Assembly: GCF_024362695.1 (NCBI RefSeq)
Contig: NW_026063264.1
Location: forward strand, 248,001 to 312,000
DNA length: 64,000 nucleotides
Direction: 5' to 3'
Source: Pectinophora gossypiella
Taxonomy: Eukaryota > Arthropoda > Insecta > Lepidoptera > Gelechiidae
Under the pieces are notes generated by a model. It saw only the letters and a program-made list of their open reading frames with translations, ran no database searches and was not told the origin of the DNA. The stretch's first letter is position 1. The number at the start of each line of letters is the position of its first letter. Shown here piece after piece: positions 50,461 through 62,970 of the stretch. The position numbers and the translations under genes were made by a program.

Positions 50461-51880
50461 AGGGGCATTCTATTTTTGTGAATAGTAAGGGTCTGAGACT
50501 AACCTGCCAACCCTGATATCATAAAGGGGTGAAGTTTGTGTTAAAACGGTTCCATCTTATGGTTTAATTATCAAAGATTATAAATAAGAGACTGATTATC
50601 ATCAACATTCTAATATTAATTCATATTATAATAAGTACAGTTGTCATATTCTGCTTGTTTTATTTATTATTATTTCACTTTAATTTCACTGTGTATGTCC
50701 ATGTCACTTTTGTTTTATCACACTGTGCATGCTTATATTGTTCTATGTGTCACTTTCAGTATCCTCTTACTGTGGCCAAGACACCTTTAGCCTAACCACG
50801 GTCACATGAGTCTGTGTGATTGGCAGTAAGAAAATCCTTCCTACACCTTCTCCTTTCCACTATCCGCCTGCTGCCTTAGGTCTCATGGTGCAGGTATCCC
50901 GCCCTATGTATCTATTTATATATTTTCTGTGTAGGTATGGCTAGGGCTAGGGCTGTAGGACGATAGGCATTTTGACTTGCTAGCATTGTAGGGTTTCGTT
51001 CTTGCATAGTTAGGCAGGGCTATATTATCATTCCGAAGCTGTAGGTTATGTAGAAACATGCGCGTAACTGAAAACAAAACAAAATAGCATTGTAAGCGTG
51101 TTGTGAACAAAATGCAAGTGAAGGTTTTCTAGCGTAATGACGTAGTATTTTAAATAACCAAACTTTTATAATTACCTTGTGTTATCTTTTATATGTTTTT
51201 ACTAGGTAGAATCTTCTTATTTACGATGATTTATTTAATAATCACGACGAAATAATCGTAATACAACGGATGGTTCTCTCCAGTTGTCAATCTGACATTA
51301 AATTTGTTTGTTTTTGGTTCATCTAAGTACGTAGACAAGGATCATCTTACATACAGCCTTGTTTTAGGTTCATACTTTGACAAAGGCAAACATTTTTTAT
51401 TAAATAAGCGTGTTTATTGAGTATTTTTATAGATACAATTTATCTAAGGCTATAGAATGTAATTTGTTACGTTTTGATGTAGGTTTATCTTACTTTTTTT
51501 AATAAAATAATTAACAAAATCGGTCGATCTAAACTAAAATCGATATTAATCGGTTCGTGTATAGATGCTTTATTTTGCCTGCCATCTGGTGACGAGTAAG
51601 AGTATTAGTTTGACATTTTATTAGATTAGACTTCGCATAGAGTCTCATATTGACGGACAAATTATTAGTTCCGTTGTTCACCGTTAGAGTGCGTTGATAT
51701 GTATTATTTAATTGTTTTGTTTTGTTTTTTTTATCGTATTTTTTTTTTTTTTATTTTATTTTATATAATAAGTTAGATTAAAATTAGATAGGGATTTTAA
51801 ATGTTTTATTTGCTTGTTATTGTATGTTTAGTTTATTAACGTAAACGTGTTGATGACCGCGGTTGTGATACGCGGGTAAT
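50461..51880 (+). other. Noncoding internal region of the giant-LTR element
   Basis: No frame of more than 64 codons and no protein motif. 50,720-50,910 is less AT-rich. A T-rich run lies at 51,726-51,760. Confidence 0.6.
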
Positions 51881-51934
51881 TTAAATAGGGTTATTGTTGA
51901 CCAGGGTAGGTAATTTAGCTAGGGTTAGTGTTGA

Positions 51935-52180
51935 TCAAGGTCAATAATCGGAAGGGTCAATGGTCGGGGTCATTGATCGGTTTATTGGTCAAGGTCATTC
52001 ATACCGGGTCATTGACACGGGGTCATTGATCTGTTTTATTGGTCAAGGTCATTGATACCGGGTCATTGACACGGGGTCATTGATTGGTTTTATTGGTCAA
52101 GGTCATTGATACCGGGGGTCATTAGTCGAGGTCATTGATCGAGGTCAGGGATAAGTGGTCGTTGACCGGATTATAGGTTA
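51935..52180 (+). repeat. 54-bp tandem array with nuclear-receptor-like half-sites
   Basis: TCAAGGTCA occurs at 51,935, 51,989, 52,043 and 52,097, exactly 54 bp apart. Each full unit also carries (C/G)GGGTCATTGA twice. A near-perfect inverted pair GGTCGTTGACC lies at about 52,158. TCAAGGTCA is the known extended half-site of FTZ-F1/NR5A and ERR-type receptors, and AGGTCA/TGACC pairs are the core of ecdysone-response elements. Binding is inference. Confidence 0.6.
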
Positions 52181-52970
52181 GGTTATTGACTTGACCTACT
52201 TCCATTAGTTCCAATGTTCTCTCATAGATGGCGCTAGTTGTATTGAAATCATTATCTTTATATTTAGATTTAATTGAATTTGATAGATTTAATTTAAATA
52301 ATTTTAAATAGTTTACTTTTGTTTTGTTTATTACTCAATTATTGAGTAATTATTTATTTATTTTTGTTTTTTTTTTACGTTTTTATTGTTATTATGGGAA
52401 TTGTTATAAGAGATATTTATTAAATTTATTATTATATTCAGTAAAGGTTTAATTATTAAAATAATTAGTATATTATTAATTATTATGGTTATTTAATAAT
52501 ATTATTGATGTATAATTATGATATTTTTGTTTTTATATATAGTAATATTTTGACATCACGCTCGTGTTCTCAAAGGAGTAAGCAGTATTATATAATATTA
52601 TTATTTATTTTTATTTTATATCTTATATTTAGGGAAGTAATTAGGAAACATTTTAGTATACCTGTATACTTACATGAGTGTACTTGTATATTATTATGGT
52701 TACAGTATTTTTGAATGAAATATTTTATTTTAAAATTTTGCTATTATTTCAGTATTTATTTATTTTACTCTTGAGGGGAGTTGGGCGGTCATTCCTGGGG
52801 GGGAAATTAGGTAAATTGTCATTGTGTATAAGATTTAATAAAGACTTAATAAGATCTTCTTCCGGAAGTTATAGTAATATAAAGGTTTGCTTTATTTATT
52901 TAAGGCTAGTTTATTGTGGTGTTTCTTTTATTTTTTATAAATTATCACTACGATAAACTACGTAATAATT
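52181..52970 (+). other. AT-rich 3' part of the internal region
   Basis: Strongly AT-rich. The frames at 52,505-52,714 and 52,678-52,956 are low-complexity hydrophobic and lack any motif. Confidence 0.5.
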
Positions 52971-52971
52971 T

Positions 52972-52981
52972 AGGGGGCGAT
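52972..52981 (+). other. Polypurine tract before the right LTR
   Basis: AGGGGGCGAT immediately precedes TGTAAC of the right LTR. This is the expected primer site for plus-strand DNA synthesis. Confidence 0.7.
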
Positions 52982-55900
52982 TGTAACAGAACGCACCACA
53001 ATAATCGTCGCGGATGGAGTCATCTAGTTTATTTTCAATAAACTTTAATGTACATCAATAATGTGTTAAATATTTGTCGAAAAGTTAGTACTTAACAGTA
53101 ACTAAAAGGTTTGGCTATGGGGTGAAATATTTTTTCGACATTTATTTATTATTTTCGTCCTTTTGAATTTATATTTTTATTATTATAATATTCTTTTGTT
53201 TTTATGACTTTAGACAGGAAAAACATAATTAGAACTTTGAGAAACATGTAGGCTTTGTTTCACCTTTAGGTTTCATAATTTCATAGACCTACAAACAAAT
53301 GGAATTCAATGGTCTCTACTTGCCCTGGAGGGGAGATGGGCGTGGGTTTATGTATGTGTGTATGTATGCACAAACCTATATGGAAGTGATAATGATATTC
53401 TAGTGATTATACCATTATGTGTGTCTGTGCCCTGCAGTGGGACGTATATAGGCTGTTTATGTTTATGTATACCATTATGTAAATACTTATTTCTTAATTT
53501 GTACCTAGTGTTCCTATAAGGCAACTTTTTTATTATTTTTATAAATTTAACGCCATCTATTAGGGAATAGATTTGGATAAGTGCATCTACTCGTACATAG
53601 ATGGAGTGGGAAAAGGACTGACATTTGTGAAAAGCAGGACTTCATTTCTAGGCAGCTTGATAGCTAGAAGTCATTGTAGTACCATAGCTTGCCAATAGAT
53701 GGAGCTGTACGATATCAATAAAAATAATCAACCAGGGTATTATTAATGAAACATACTATTTTTCTCCAAAACTGCTTTATTTACTATTGATGTTCATAAT
53801 TAACAATGTACCTTTGATGTGAGAAACAGTAGTGTGCTTGTAGGCTTAAATCTTTCATCTTACTAAATCTGTCCGTCATTCACATTTGTTTTCCCATAAT
53901 TTTCTTTAATATTCTGCAACAGATTCCAGGTTTGGAGTAGATATCTGTCCCTCCTGGATCTTTGGACGATACTGAAAGTAATTCAAACTGAAATTAGGGG
54001 TAAATTCTATGTGTGAGCATAACCACTGTCTAGTACCTACTAAGACAATGACTTGCATTTGCTTATTGTTTCTACAGGTATTATTTGTGATTCACAGGAT
54101 TCTAATAAACTAATAAAAACATGTAAGTACAATAGGAGTAGGATTCATTCTTATTCTCAAAACAATATGAAGGGAGATCAAATCTCATCATGAAAGCCAG
54201 TTTTAAGCGAAACCGTTTTGCTAATAACTTTTTATTTTATGTATCAGTCCAGAAACTATTGGTTGATTTCATGTCTGGTAGGTATGTAATTTACTAATTA
54301 TTATATTACTCATCAATAAAACAAGGTTGTTAGTGACTGAGCATGTGTAGGAATCTAAGGAATATTTGAAAAATTTCATCTGTTAATATCTCATTAATTC
54401 CTAAACAGATTCAAATAATTCTTGTAGTCCTGATAAGAACTATCTCTCCACACATGGAGTTAAGTAATAAAATTTTGCTTGATTGCTGTTTGATAGTTGA
54501 AATTATCATAAGAAAAATTGGAACAAATGGTTGAAACAGTGACTTTTTGCACTACGAATTTCTCTATAAAATACTTAACGAATACAAAAGGTATTTATTA
54601 ATTTCTTACCTGGTGAGTGAATATTTTATAGGATACATTATAAACATCGTCAAGAAGTCTTCAATCTTACTAATTATTGTAGCTAAAACCCGTACGTTGC
54701 ATCTTATTTTGTCTTCCTTCCATTATGATTCCCACTATTCTGTAGTCATATTAAACACAATCTGAAAGGTTTAATAATTATATTTAACACAAAAAGTACA
54801 CTAATTGTCCAAACAATACAAACCACACTACTTGATTCAACTGTTTTGTTTAACTGTGAGAACGAATGAAGGATATGTTCAGTTTACGTCACAGGAATAC
54901 ATAGATTATAAAAAGGTATACGAAATTTTAGAGTTTGTTAATTAGGATTCGAGATAGGGATGTTATTTTGAAAGAATATGTACGAATTTATGGAATAAAA
55001 TTATTTAAAATACAAAAATAGACATTAGGATAGTTTGAATTTTCGCGGGAGTAGCAAGCACCAAAAGGGTGTCGATGTAAAAATATATGAATGAAGGGTT
55101 TTGAGCTGGTATATTTTACAAAATTGAAAATAATAGCTATATTACGTAGTATTTCTTGTTGAAATTGATTTATAAAGCAAACGAAGTTCGTACCTATTGT
55201 TTAAAATATTATTCTAATTTTTTAGAACTGTGATTCGCGAAAATTGAAAAAATCATGGAAAAAAAAGTAAAACTAAAATAATGCCAAGTGTGAATCGCAT
55301 TATTTGGAGGGGTTCCGTGCCTACGATTGAAAGAACATTTAGTGAACAAAAACATGAACGTGAGTTGATCGTGAATTTTATATTGCTAGTATGTTGTCGT
55401 TGTTAATGACAAGCCAAAACATGCATTGGAGGATCGGGTTTGTAGAGTGGGGGATCTTTTTAAATGTTTGATTTATTGTGTTTCTTTGAATTTGTAGTTG
55501 TGATGGCAATGGAGATGCATTGTTTTTGAAAGTTTCAGCTACCTAATTGTCACAGTTTAAGAGATATAGAGGAATTTAGGTATTTTCATGGTTTTTGTCT
55601 CCAAAAACGGAACCGTTTTTGGATTGTTGACAAGGTGTTGTATTGTACGCGTTTTAGACCCTAAAATAGAACAATCTAGAAGTCACGCCACTTTCGCGTA
55701 CACAGAGAAACAGCCAATAAGGTTGAGGAGCTTGGTTTGTGTAGATTATGTAAATTAGAGATGTGTGCGTGAAACGTCAGGCAAATGGTCGAGCGAGTGT
55801 TTGGCTTTTTAGAAATTCTACAAAATTGGATATATTTTTTATCTAAAATTCTGCAGTTCTGATTTGTTAAATTAAATATAATTTGATTAAATAAATAACA

Positions 55901-58900
55901 TCATTAGTATTATAGTCTACTTTAGAATAAAAATAAAATTATTTGAAGATTTTTATGTCAATAGAAAGTATGAGATTTTCAATAAATACCTCGATTGTCA
56001 ATGTCGGGTAAATGTCATTTTGATGTTTTTGGAACGCTAGTGGTAGCAATATCGCGATTGCCTGAGGGAGGAGTCAGAGAATAGCGGGTATAAAAGGGGT
56101 TTTGCACGATTTTTTGGGGAACTTCGTTCGTGGCATTAGCAGCAGGAGGTGCTGTCGGTCTGATAGGAACTTCGCTCGGAGCAAGAACAGCAGGAGGTGC
56201 TGCCGGTTTAGGAATTTCAAGTCGGACTAGCTATTCTGTAAGTTGGTAGGGATCCGTTCTGCTGGATTACCAGCTGTCGCGACTTTTGAGGGCTCCGTAG
56301 CTCAGGATTACAGTGCGCGATTATTATTTTGTCAAAATATGTAAATTTGCTCTTTAATCAGCTATTCGAACCTTCCGTGGTGTAGCTGATCGTCTACCGC
56401 GTTAGAATAGGGATTAGAATTAGTTTCCGTGCGTAGATTGCGTGAAATATGTAGGTTTTGTCCGACAAAAGTCCGCGGAGTGCGCTGTAGGGACCTTGAT
56501 AGGTTTATAATAGGAAGTGTGGTGTACTAATTAACTTTTTCTTACAGGCATCGTTGGAAACAGGTCTGAGATCATCAGATCTCAGACGGCAGGTACAATT
56601 TTATGCTAAAGATAGGGCCCGATAGGAATAGGATGTGTCAAAAGTGTGTAGGGAAGCTGGCGAACGTAGGGATCATGTGCTGCTTGTGATTGTTTACCTT
56701 TGTTTGTGTTTTGTTATTATTTATGTTATTATATGTAGTTTATGTATGTTTATCTATTTAACTTTTGACTGACATTTTACTGACGCGTAGGGAATGACTG
56801 CTTGCGATATATTCTGACTGGATTTTATTTTCTTATTGGTTATGTTTGGACTGTGTGTCAATGTTTACAATGAAAATTGTACATATTGCCGCTTAGACTG
56901 AACAAAAATGTTCTTGTAGTTCTGTGTGTTGTGATTCACATTTCGAGGTAATATAATTATTGCCTGGAGATGGGGAGATCAGTATGCAGAATGAGGTATC
57001 CTTGTTTTAGAGGTACCCTCATGGATTTAGATTTTTTACCTTATATTGTGAACCTAGACTGTTGGTCCAGGTTGGATTGTAATCTTGCTGTGTTTCATTG
57101 TAGTTAGAATTCCTCTGAGGATTCTATTCGAAAACCAATCTGAAGTTACACAGGGTGAACCTTTATGGTTTACGGCCTGCTACCTCACTGTGTCAATGTA
57201 GAATAATTGTAGGAACAGTTGTTGTTACCACTGTAACATGGTTCTGGATTGTTCTATAGTGGTGCTTTGGGAGATACAGCTATCTACAGGAGTGGTGCGG
57301 TGAGATATTATTATCCATGACCTTCTTTCTGATATTGGGACAGGATGACCATCCGCCAATATGAGATGAAGCTAGATAATCAGTATCGAGCCAGCGCTGC
57401 GACTTGGATAGTCAGGTTGGATTGCCTCCTCCTGATGAGCGGTTGTGCGTGGCGATGCTTTCGAGTATGAAGACTCTAGCCGATGCCATATAATCAGTAG
57501 TAGTATTGTATGGTATGGGTCAACTTTGTCCTCTTGTGTTATAATGTAAATTTATTATGACCCACTCTGGACCTATCAGCTTATTGTGACTAATTAAGCT
57601 ATGTAAATAATACAATTAATTACTAATTTGAATTGAATTATAAAAGTCTGGATACCATGAGATGAAGGTAATGGTATTGATAATGGCTTTTGAATAAACT
57701 TATATACTCTGAATCTGTGTTGTTATTTCATCTATGTGACTTAACATGACTTCTATATACTTACTGTATTGTCCGGGCCTGCCTGGCTTGATTACACTGA
57801 TATACAAACCAATTCAACACAATTTATTTGTGTTATTTTACTATTCTTCTACCTGATAACACCTTAATGTCACTGCTGCTAGTTTGTGACATACCTAACT
57901 TTACAACCTATACCTTGTCCAGGGGTTTACCTGGCCTGATTTCACTATGCAACTTGTTTGCTTACTAACATGCAATTTTATTGCAATAATGCATTTATGC
58001 ATAACAATTACATCCAGTTTGACTGCATATATTCTTGTGATTCATGGTTGGTGTCATATTCATGACCATCCATCTCACAATCATACTTATGCCTATGGCT
58101 GGTGTTATTGCAATGCCGCTGAAGCCATAGTAGGGACGTTAGGGACATTTTTGCTTAGTATACTCGGGGTCAATCCAGTTCGGTAGTCTCTGCTTCTGTT
58201 GATCCTCTTGCACTGTGGTGTATTGGGGGGAGGACAGTGATGAGTAGCTGCGTATTGCCTTCGGTTGCTAAGTCGCTCATTCGTTTTGTTAGGGACCTTT
58301 TGCTTAGTATATTTGGGGTCAATCCAGTTCGGTAGTCACTGCTTCTGTTGATCCTCTTGCACTGTGGTGTATTGGGGGGAGGACAGTGATGAGTAGCTGC
58401 ATATTGGCTTCCGGTTGCTAAGTCGCTCACATACTTACCTTTTGCGCCATGGCTATGGTGCTAACTATGCATCACAATGAGTTGTGTTGTTAGATTGGAT
58501 GTAAATCTGTCTAACTAAATAATTTTATTACATATGTGAAATTGGTGTTGGGAAACTCTTCCCTTTACCTACCAATTATTTACCTAATGCTCCTGATATG
58601 TCACATTTATGTGCTTATCATCTCATAAAAAAACCTATTTGTTCTTTCGGAGAGGGGCCTAAATCAGGGTAGGGCCTCATTCGCCGGTGAGCGTGGTCGG
58701 GGCTCGGAACGGCACCCTATACTATTACATTGTTGGTATGGTATTCTAATCCTTTTCCTGTGTTTCTAGATCTTTACAATAATAATACCTAATCCCTAAA
58801 CATATTTTAATTAACTATTTCTTACCTTCTTGTAAGTCTCTCTTGTTTAATTTGTTTAATTATAAGCTTTAATCAGTGTCATTAAGTTTAGGTTTGCTTG

Positions 58901-59313
58901 GCGTTGACTTGACTGTTGTTAAACTATAAATATTTATAATATCTTACATTCCATTGCCCTATTACTTAGATAATTCCTTGACTTTCTAATATACCATAGT
59001 GACATAATTATAACCTATTTGTATTGTTATAAAGTATATATGTAGTATATTAAGTTAGTATTATTCTTTATTTACATGCCCTCAATAACATGCATTCATA
59101 TCTGACTCAGCTACCTTCATATAAAAGAATTTGAGTTACTACAAAACACAACATAAGGTCCTACCTTTATACTAGACGATCACAACAATAATAATGGCCA
59201 ATTTAATCACTTAGTTTGACTATAACCCAGGGTCGAATCCTGGTCAGTTTAGTCGTGGATTGAGTGTGTGGGGTTTATTTATTAAGTATTTATGTAAGGG
59301 GGGGGTTGTTACA
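52982..59313 (+). repeat. Right (3') LTR, 6,332 bp
   Basis: Counterpart of 43,671-50,002 at +9,311 throughout, including the TATA box (56,089), candidate intron (56,238-56,547), poly(A) signal (57,693), duplicated 150-bp units and the T-arm-like sequence (59,223-59,246). No difference was noticed in comparing the two by eye, implying very recent insertion or gene conversion (or an assembly copy). Confidence 0.9.
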
Positions 59314-60488
59314 ATAGGACCTAAATTGGAAATTCGCGCCTCATTTTCTTCCCATGTTCGTCGAGATATTTGCTTACAACTACTTTGGGGAACAAATCAA
59401 GACGAAGGTAAAAATTTGCAGTACAATTTTAAATTATAGTAATAATTATGTAAGGGCAACGCGAGCGTGATGGGCACATTCGGTCGAGAGGTGATAAAAG
59501 GGAGCATCTTTAATTGAGCTTTTTAATTTAGTTTTAGTAGTATAGTTTTAATTATTATAAATGATTTTGTAAATAAGTATTTATTGTCACATGCTACCAC
59601 ATAAATATCAGATTTGAATCAGTCACCGCAGTCGAAACCAGCTGGAATGGATGAACGAATCATAGTACTTTTTGACACATTTTCAAACACTTGTAAAACT
59701 TTGTTTTAATAATCTCAACATGGCTAAGACCCAATGTTAGCCAAGTTGCAAACGATTACATAAAAGCTACAGTGCCACATTGGTGGCATTGGGTTGATTG
59801 ACATTGGTCAATACTACTTAAATATTCGATTACTCAGGCGCTTTTCGTAATCAGTTACAATTACTTAAGAATATTAATCTTGTTTGAATGTACGTTATAA
59901 TGTTTCTTATGATAAAATCGCACCCTTCGTGGAAAAACGCAGTAAGTTGATTTTATCAACTTTTCAGGAGCTAAAAAAAACTGTCCTACTAATTAGTTAT
60001 AAGTCCTGGAAATAACCTTCAAAGAAAAAATAATAGCAAAATGTAGCCCGGATTGACCCACATTTATTAATTTTTAATTAATTGTGTATATTTGAAAAAA
60101 AAAATTAAAAAAACACGATTGCGTAGATATTCCACGAAACCATAATCAAACGTTCCGTTGTAAGTACAGACACTGCTTTATTATTACGTAGTGCAAACAA
60201 CATTGACAGTTGTAACTTTACCTACAACGTTGTTCACCTTCCGATTTCGCCTTACTCGGATGTTGTAAGTATTAGTTACTTCGTTCTTACACGAAAAATT
60301 TTAACAAAATGTTTTGCGTAAGTTGAGAAACCCATTTGTTCCACGTGAAAGTAAATGGTCTTTGATAGTGTAACTATAGAAATTGCTTTTTTAATAAGGA
60401 AATATCTCAAAATAATTGTACGTATCTTTAAATACTTGTTTGTTCCAGGGGTTAGTCTAGAATGTAGAAGTATGTATGCTCATACATT
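59314..60488. other. Right flank of the giant-LTR element, no gene seen
   Basis: Begins with the ATAG duplication. AT-rich; TTAGCCAAGTTGCAAACG at 59,738 resembles text at 62,355 in inverse. No OR exon was recognised, although this should be the same intron or the gene's flank. Confidence 0.4.
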
Positions 60489-61842
60489 ATAAAGGGTGGC
60501 CCAGAACTTCAAGTTCAAAATGAAAAATTAGATAGAGTGGCTCATTAGCTACTAGAAACACCCCATGTTTAGCCATTATTTATAGTTTAGGAGATATGAC
60601 CTATTTTGTACCTTTTTCTAGATTTTCTAGCTTACTGCAGTAATAATCATTTTGTCGCTATCCCTTACTTCATAATTATCTTATTATTCTTCATAACTAT
60701 GTCTAAGGATATATACCGCTAGGTAAAAAAATAAAAACAGTCAAATCAAAGATAAAAAAAAGTTATTGGAAGTCAAAGTGAGAATTGGACCAAAATTGTC
60801 ACAGTTGTTAAAACTTCGCCGAAGAATAATTAATACATGAGATTGGCATGGACGCTGAAAGTAAGTATCACTGAAAAACTGCTCCATTTAATAGGCTTTT
60901 AGACACATCCAAAAAAGTACCCTTAATAGAAGCAAAAAAACTAAGTAATTAGACCTCAAAGATTGCAAGATAGACAGATTTGAAGGAAAAATTACATTCT
61001 CATACAATGTAGGTAGCTGCTTCTTTCTAACGTTGTTAAAGGTGCTCAAAGACACATTTTCAATAAAAAAATCACGCTCATAATCGCTAACAGGGTAGAC
61101 ATAGCAACAGTCTGAAGACAAAACTTGCAGTCACTTTTGGTATTCATATTGTAATGAAGGAAAAAGTTATCCCCAAACCGTTACTACATACATACTATGA
61201 GATACTAAAATAAAATCTTTCTGTCTTAAAATCTTTGAGGGCTAATTACTTAGTTTTATGCCCGGGAGGTCGCGGGAAGCCGCTGGATGCGGGCAGCGCA
61301 GGACCGATCGTCGTGGAGATCCTTGGGAGAGGCCTATGCCCAGCAGTGGGCGTCATACGGATGATGATGATGCCCCTATTAAGGGTACTTTTTTGGATGT
61401 GTCTAAAAGCCTATTAAATGGAACAGTTTTTTAAAACACTTTCAGGGTTCATGATGACAATCTCATGTGTTTATTATTCTTCGGCGAAGTTTTAACAACT
61501 GTAACATTTTAGACGAATTCTCACTTTGAATTCCAACTTCCAATGACTTTTTATCTTTCATTCGACTGTTTTTATTTTTTCACCTAGCGATACACATCCT
61601 TAGGTATAGTTATGAAGCAAAATAATTAGAAATTAGAAAGAAAAAAATTGAATTATTAAGAAAGGGATAGCGACAAAATGATGATTTCTGAAGTAAGATA
61701 GAAAATCAAGAAAAAGGTGTAAAATGGGTCAGATCTCCTAAACCGTAAATAATCGCTGAACATACATGGGGGTGTTTCTGGTGGCTAATGAGCCCCTCTA
61801 TCAAATTTTTCATTTTGAACGTGAACTTTTGGGCCTGTATAT
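60489..61842. mobile_element. Foldback element with about 490-bp inverted arms
   Basis: The left arm (60,489-60,980) and right arm (61,217-61,842) are inverse copies, about 85 percent alike by eye: GGCCCAGAACTTCAAGTTCA against TGAACGTGAACTTTTGGGCC, and CTTCGCCGAAGAATAAT against ATTATTCTTCGGCGAAG. The loop is about 235 bp. No transposase frame. The frames at 60,888-61,121 and 61,235-61,417 are arm artefacts. Likely a long-armed MITE or foldback DNA transposon, possibly with a TA target. Confidence 0.75.
61261..61372 (+). mobile_element. RTE LINE 3' end inserted in the foldback right arm
   Basis: GTCGCGGGAAGCCGCTGGAT, GATCGTCGTGGAGATCCTTG, GGCCTATGCCCAGCAGTGGG, then GATGATGATGATG: the 3' end and triplet tail of a lepidopteran RTE-type LINE. 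The left arm lacks it, so the insertion came after the arms formed. ATGCC-type text on both sides may be the target duplication. Confidence 0.7.
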
Positions 61843-62735
61843 TGAAATAAATAAAATCAGTGTTAAATTAAGTGTTTATTCCAATTTGTTTTAAAAAAAT
61901 GAATATTTATTTACTATCAGTGCCGAAATCGCATGGGTTTTCAGTTTTCAGGGAGTTATTTATATTTGTAATTAAAATCTAACTTTGAATTTTAAATTTT
62001 TATTAATTATTACATGCATAATCACAAAATATATTTATACGGTACATTTTGGCACTTGCCTTTATTAGAAAAACCTTCATTTTTAGTTAGTCATTAAGAG
62101 TTTTCTTGAACATTTTGCTCCTTTCCGATCACCCCCTCTTTGCTTTTCTAAAATATAAAAAACTATTAAGTATGATAATAAATTACTAAAAATAAAAATA
62201 ACCATTAATACCTATTATAATAAGCTTAGAGATGAGCCAATTTTTCAACGTATCCAAAAAAGCGACAGTGTCAGTGATAAAAATGTATGTGATTAACATA
62301 AGGTTACATGCCAATCTCTCAAATCACTGTCACTGTCGTTTTACGTACTTTACCGTTTGCAACTTGGCTAAAACCCCATAAAAGCCAGTTGGTTTGCATA
62401 AGAGATAACTCTAGAAAAAATTACATTAAGCAAATCAAAAATATTTGTGGTTGTTATGATAAGAGGAAAATAACAGAATAATTATACCACAAATACACAG
62501 GCACTGACTATTTCAGAGAAACTTTAGCACGCGCCGCTTCCAGGTTAGTAGGTAAATACCTATATCAATCTAGAATACAAATACTGAAAGGATATTTCGG
62601 CATACAAAACATGGAACGTTTTCAGCTGCTTATCTTCCCGGCCAAGTCGTAAATCAGAAATGGTACTAATATTAATTTTAATATTAGTACTATTTCTTAA
62701 TTACCGACATACATAAGTACTCAAAGTGATACCCA
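61843..62735. other. AT-rich spacer, no gene seen
   Basis: CAGCTGCTTATCTTCCCGGC at 62,624 is the third occurrence of a dispersed repeat (also 21,036 and 27,990). ATTAGTACTATTTC follows an inverted ATATTAGTAC at 62,680. Confidence 0.4.
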
Positions 62736-62744
62736 TAACGCAGG

Positions 62745-62970
62745 CGAGCGGCGAGATGACTAGGACATTGCAGTCTGGTTACCGGATTGCCCAAAAGTAA
62801 GATGATCTGTGCGTCGGAGGGCATGTTAGGCAGTCGGTTGCGGCTTAAATAAGTATGCAGGTGTATCGTCGTTACATGAGGCATTTCAAAGACCTATGGC
62901 GGCTCAGTAGTAACCCTGATACCAGGGTAGATGAGGTCAGTCAATTGTCTCAACCCACACGAGAGAAGGA
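62745..62970 (+). mobile_element. SINE A, diverged, 5'-truncated
   Basis: ACTAGGACATTGCAGTCTGG, GTAAGATGATCTGTGCGTCG, GCGGCTCAGTAGTAACCCTG and CAACCCACACGAGAGAAGGA are recognisable but carry many substitutions. An old copy. Confidence 0.7.

Larger units (their letters stand above)
43671..59313 (+). mobile_element. Giant-LTR non-autonomous LTR retrotransposon (LARD-like)
   Basis: A 15,643-bp element. Direct terminal repeats 43,671-50,002 and 52,982-59,313 (6,332 bp each, offset 9,311) begin TGTAAC and end GTTACA. ATAG precedes the left end (43,667-43,670) and follows the right end (59,314-59,317), a 4-bp target duplication. A tRNA-His-type primer binding site lies 3 nt inside the left LTR and a purine tract abuts the right LTR. 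The 2,979-bp internal region has no gag, protease, RT or integrase frame. Everything needed in cis for LTR retrotransposition is present, with nothing in trans, so it must borrow proteins. The layout resembles plant LARDs (long LTRs, noncoding interior). The parental superfamily (Gypsy or BEL/Pao) cannot be told. Confidence 0.9.

Noticed and set aside
43671..59313. Plain tandem segmental duplication of 9.3 kb
   Set aside because: The repeated part stops exactly at TG and CA ends, the spacer begins with a tRNA-complementary site and ends in a purine tract, and a 4-bp direct duplication flanks the whole. These are LTR-element features, not those of random duplication.
60888..61417. Paired frames of 77 and 60 codons on opposite strands with shared ends
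   Set aside because: They share their ends because they lie in the inverted arms of the foldback element; no protein motif.
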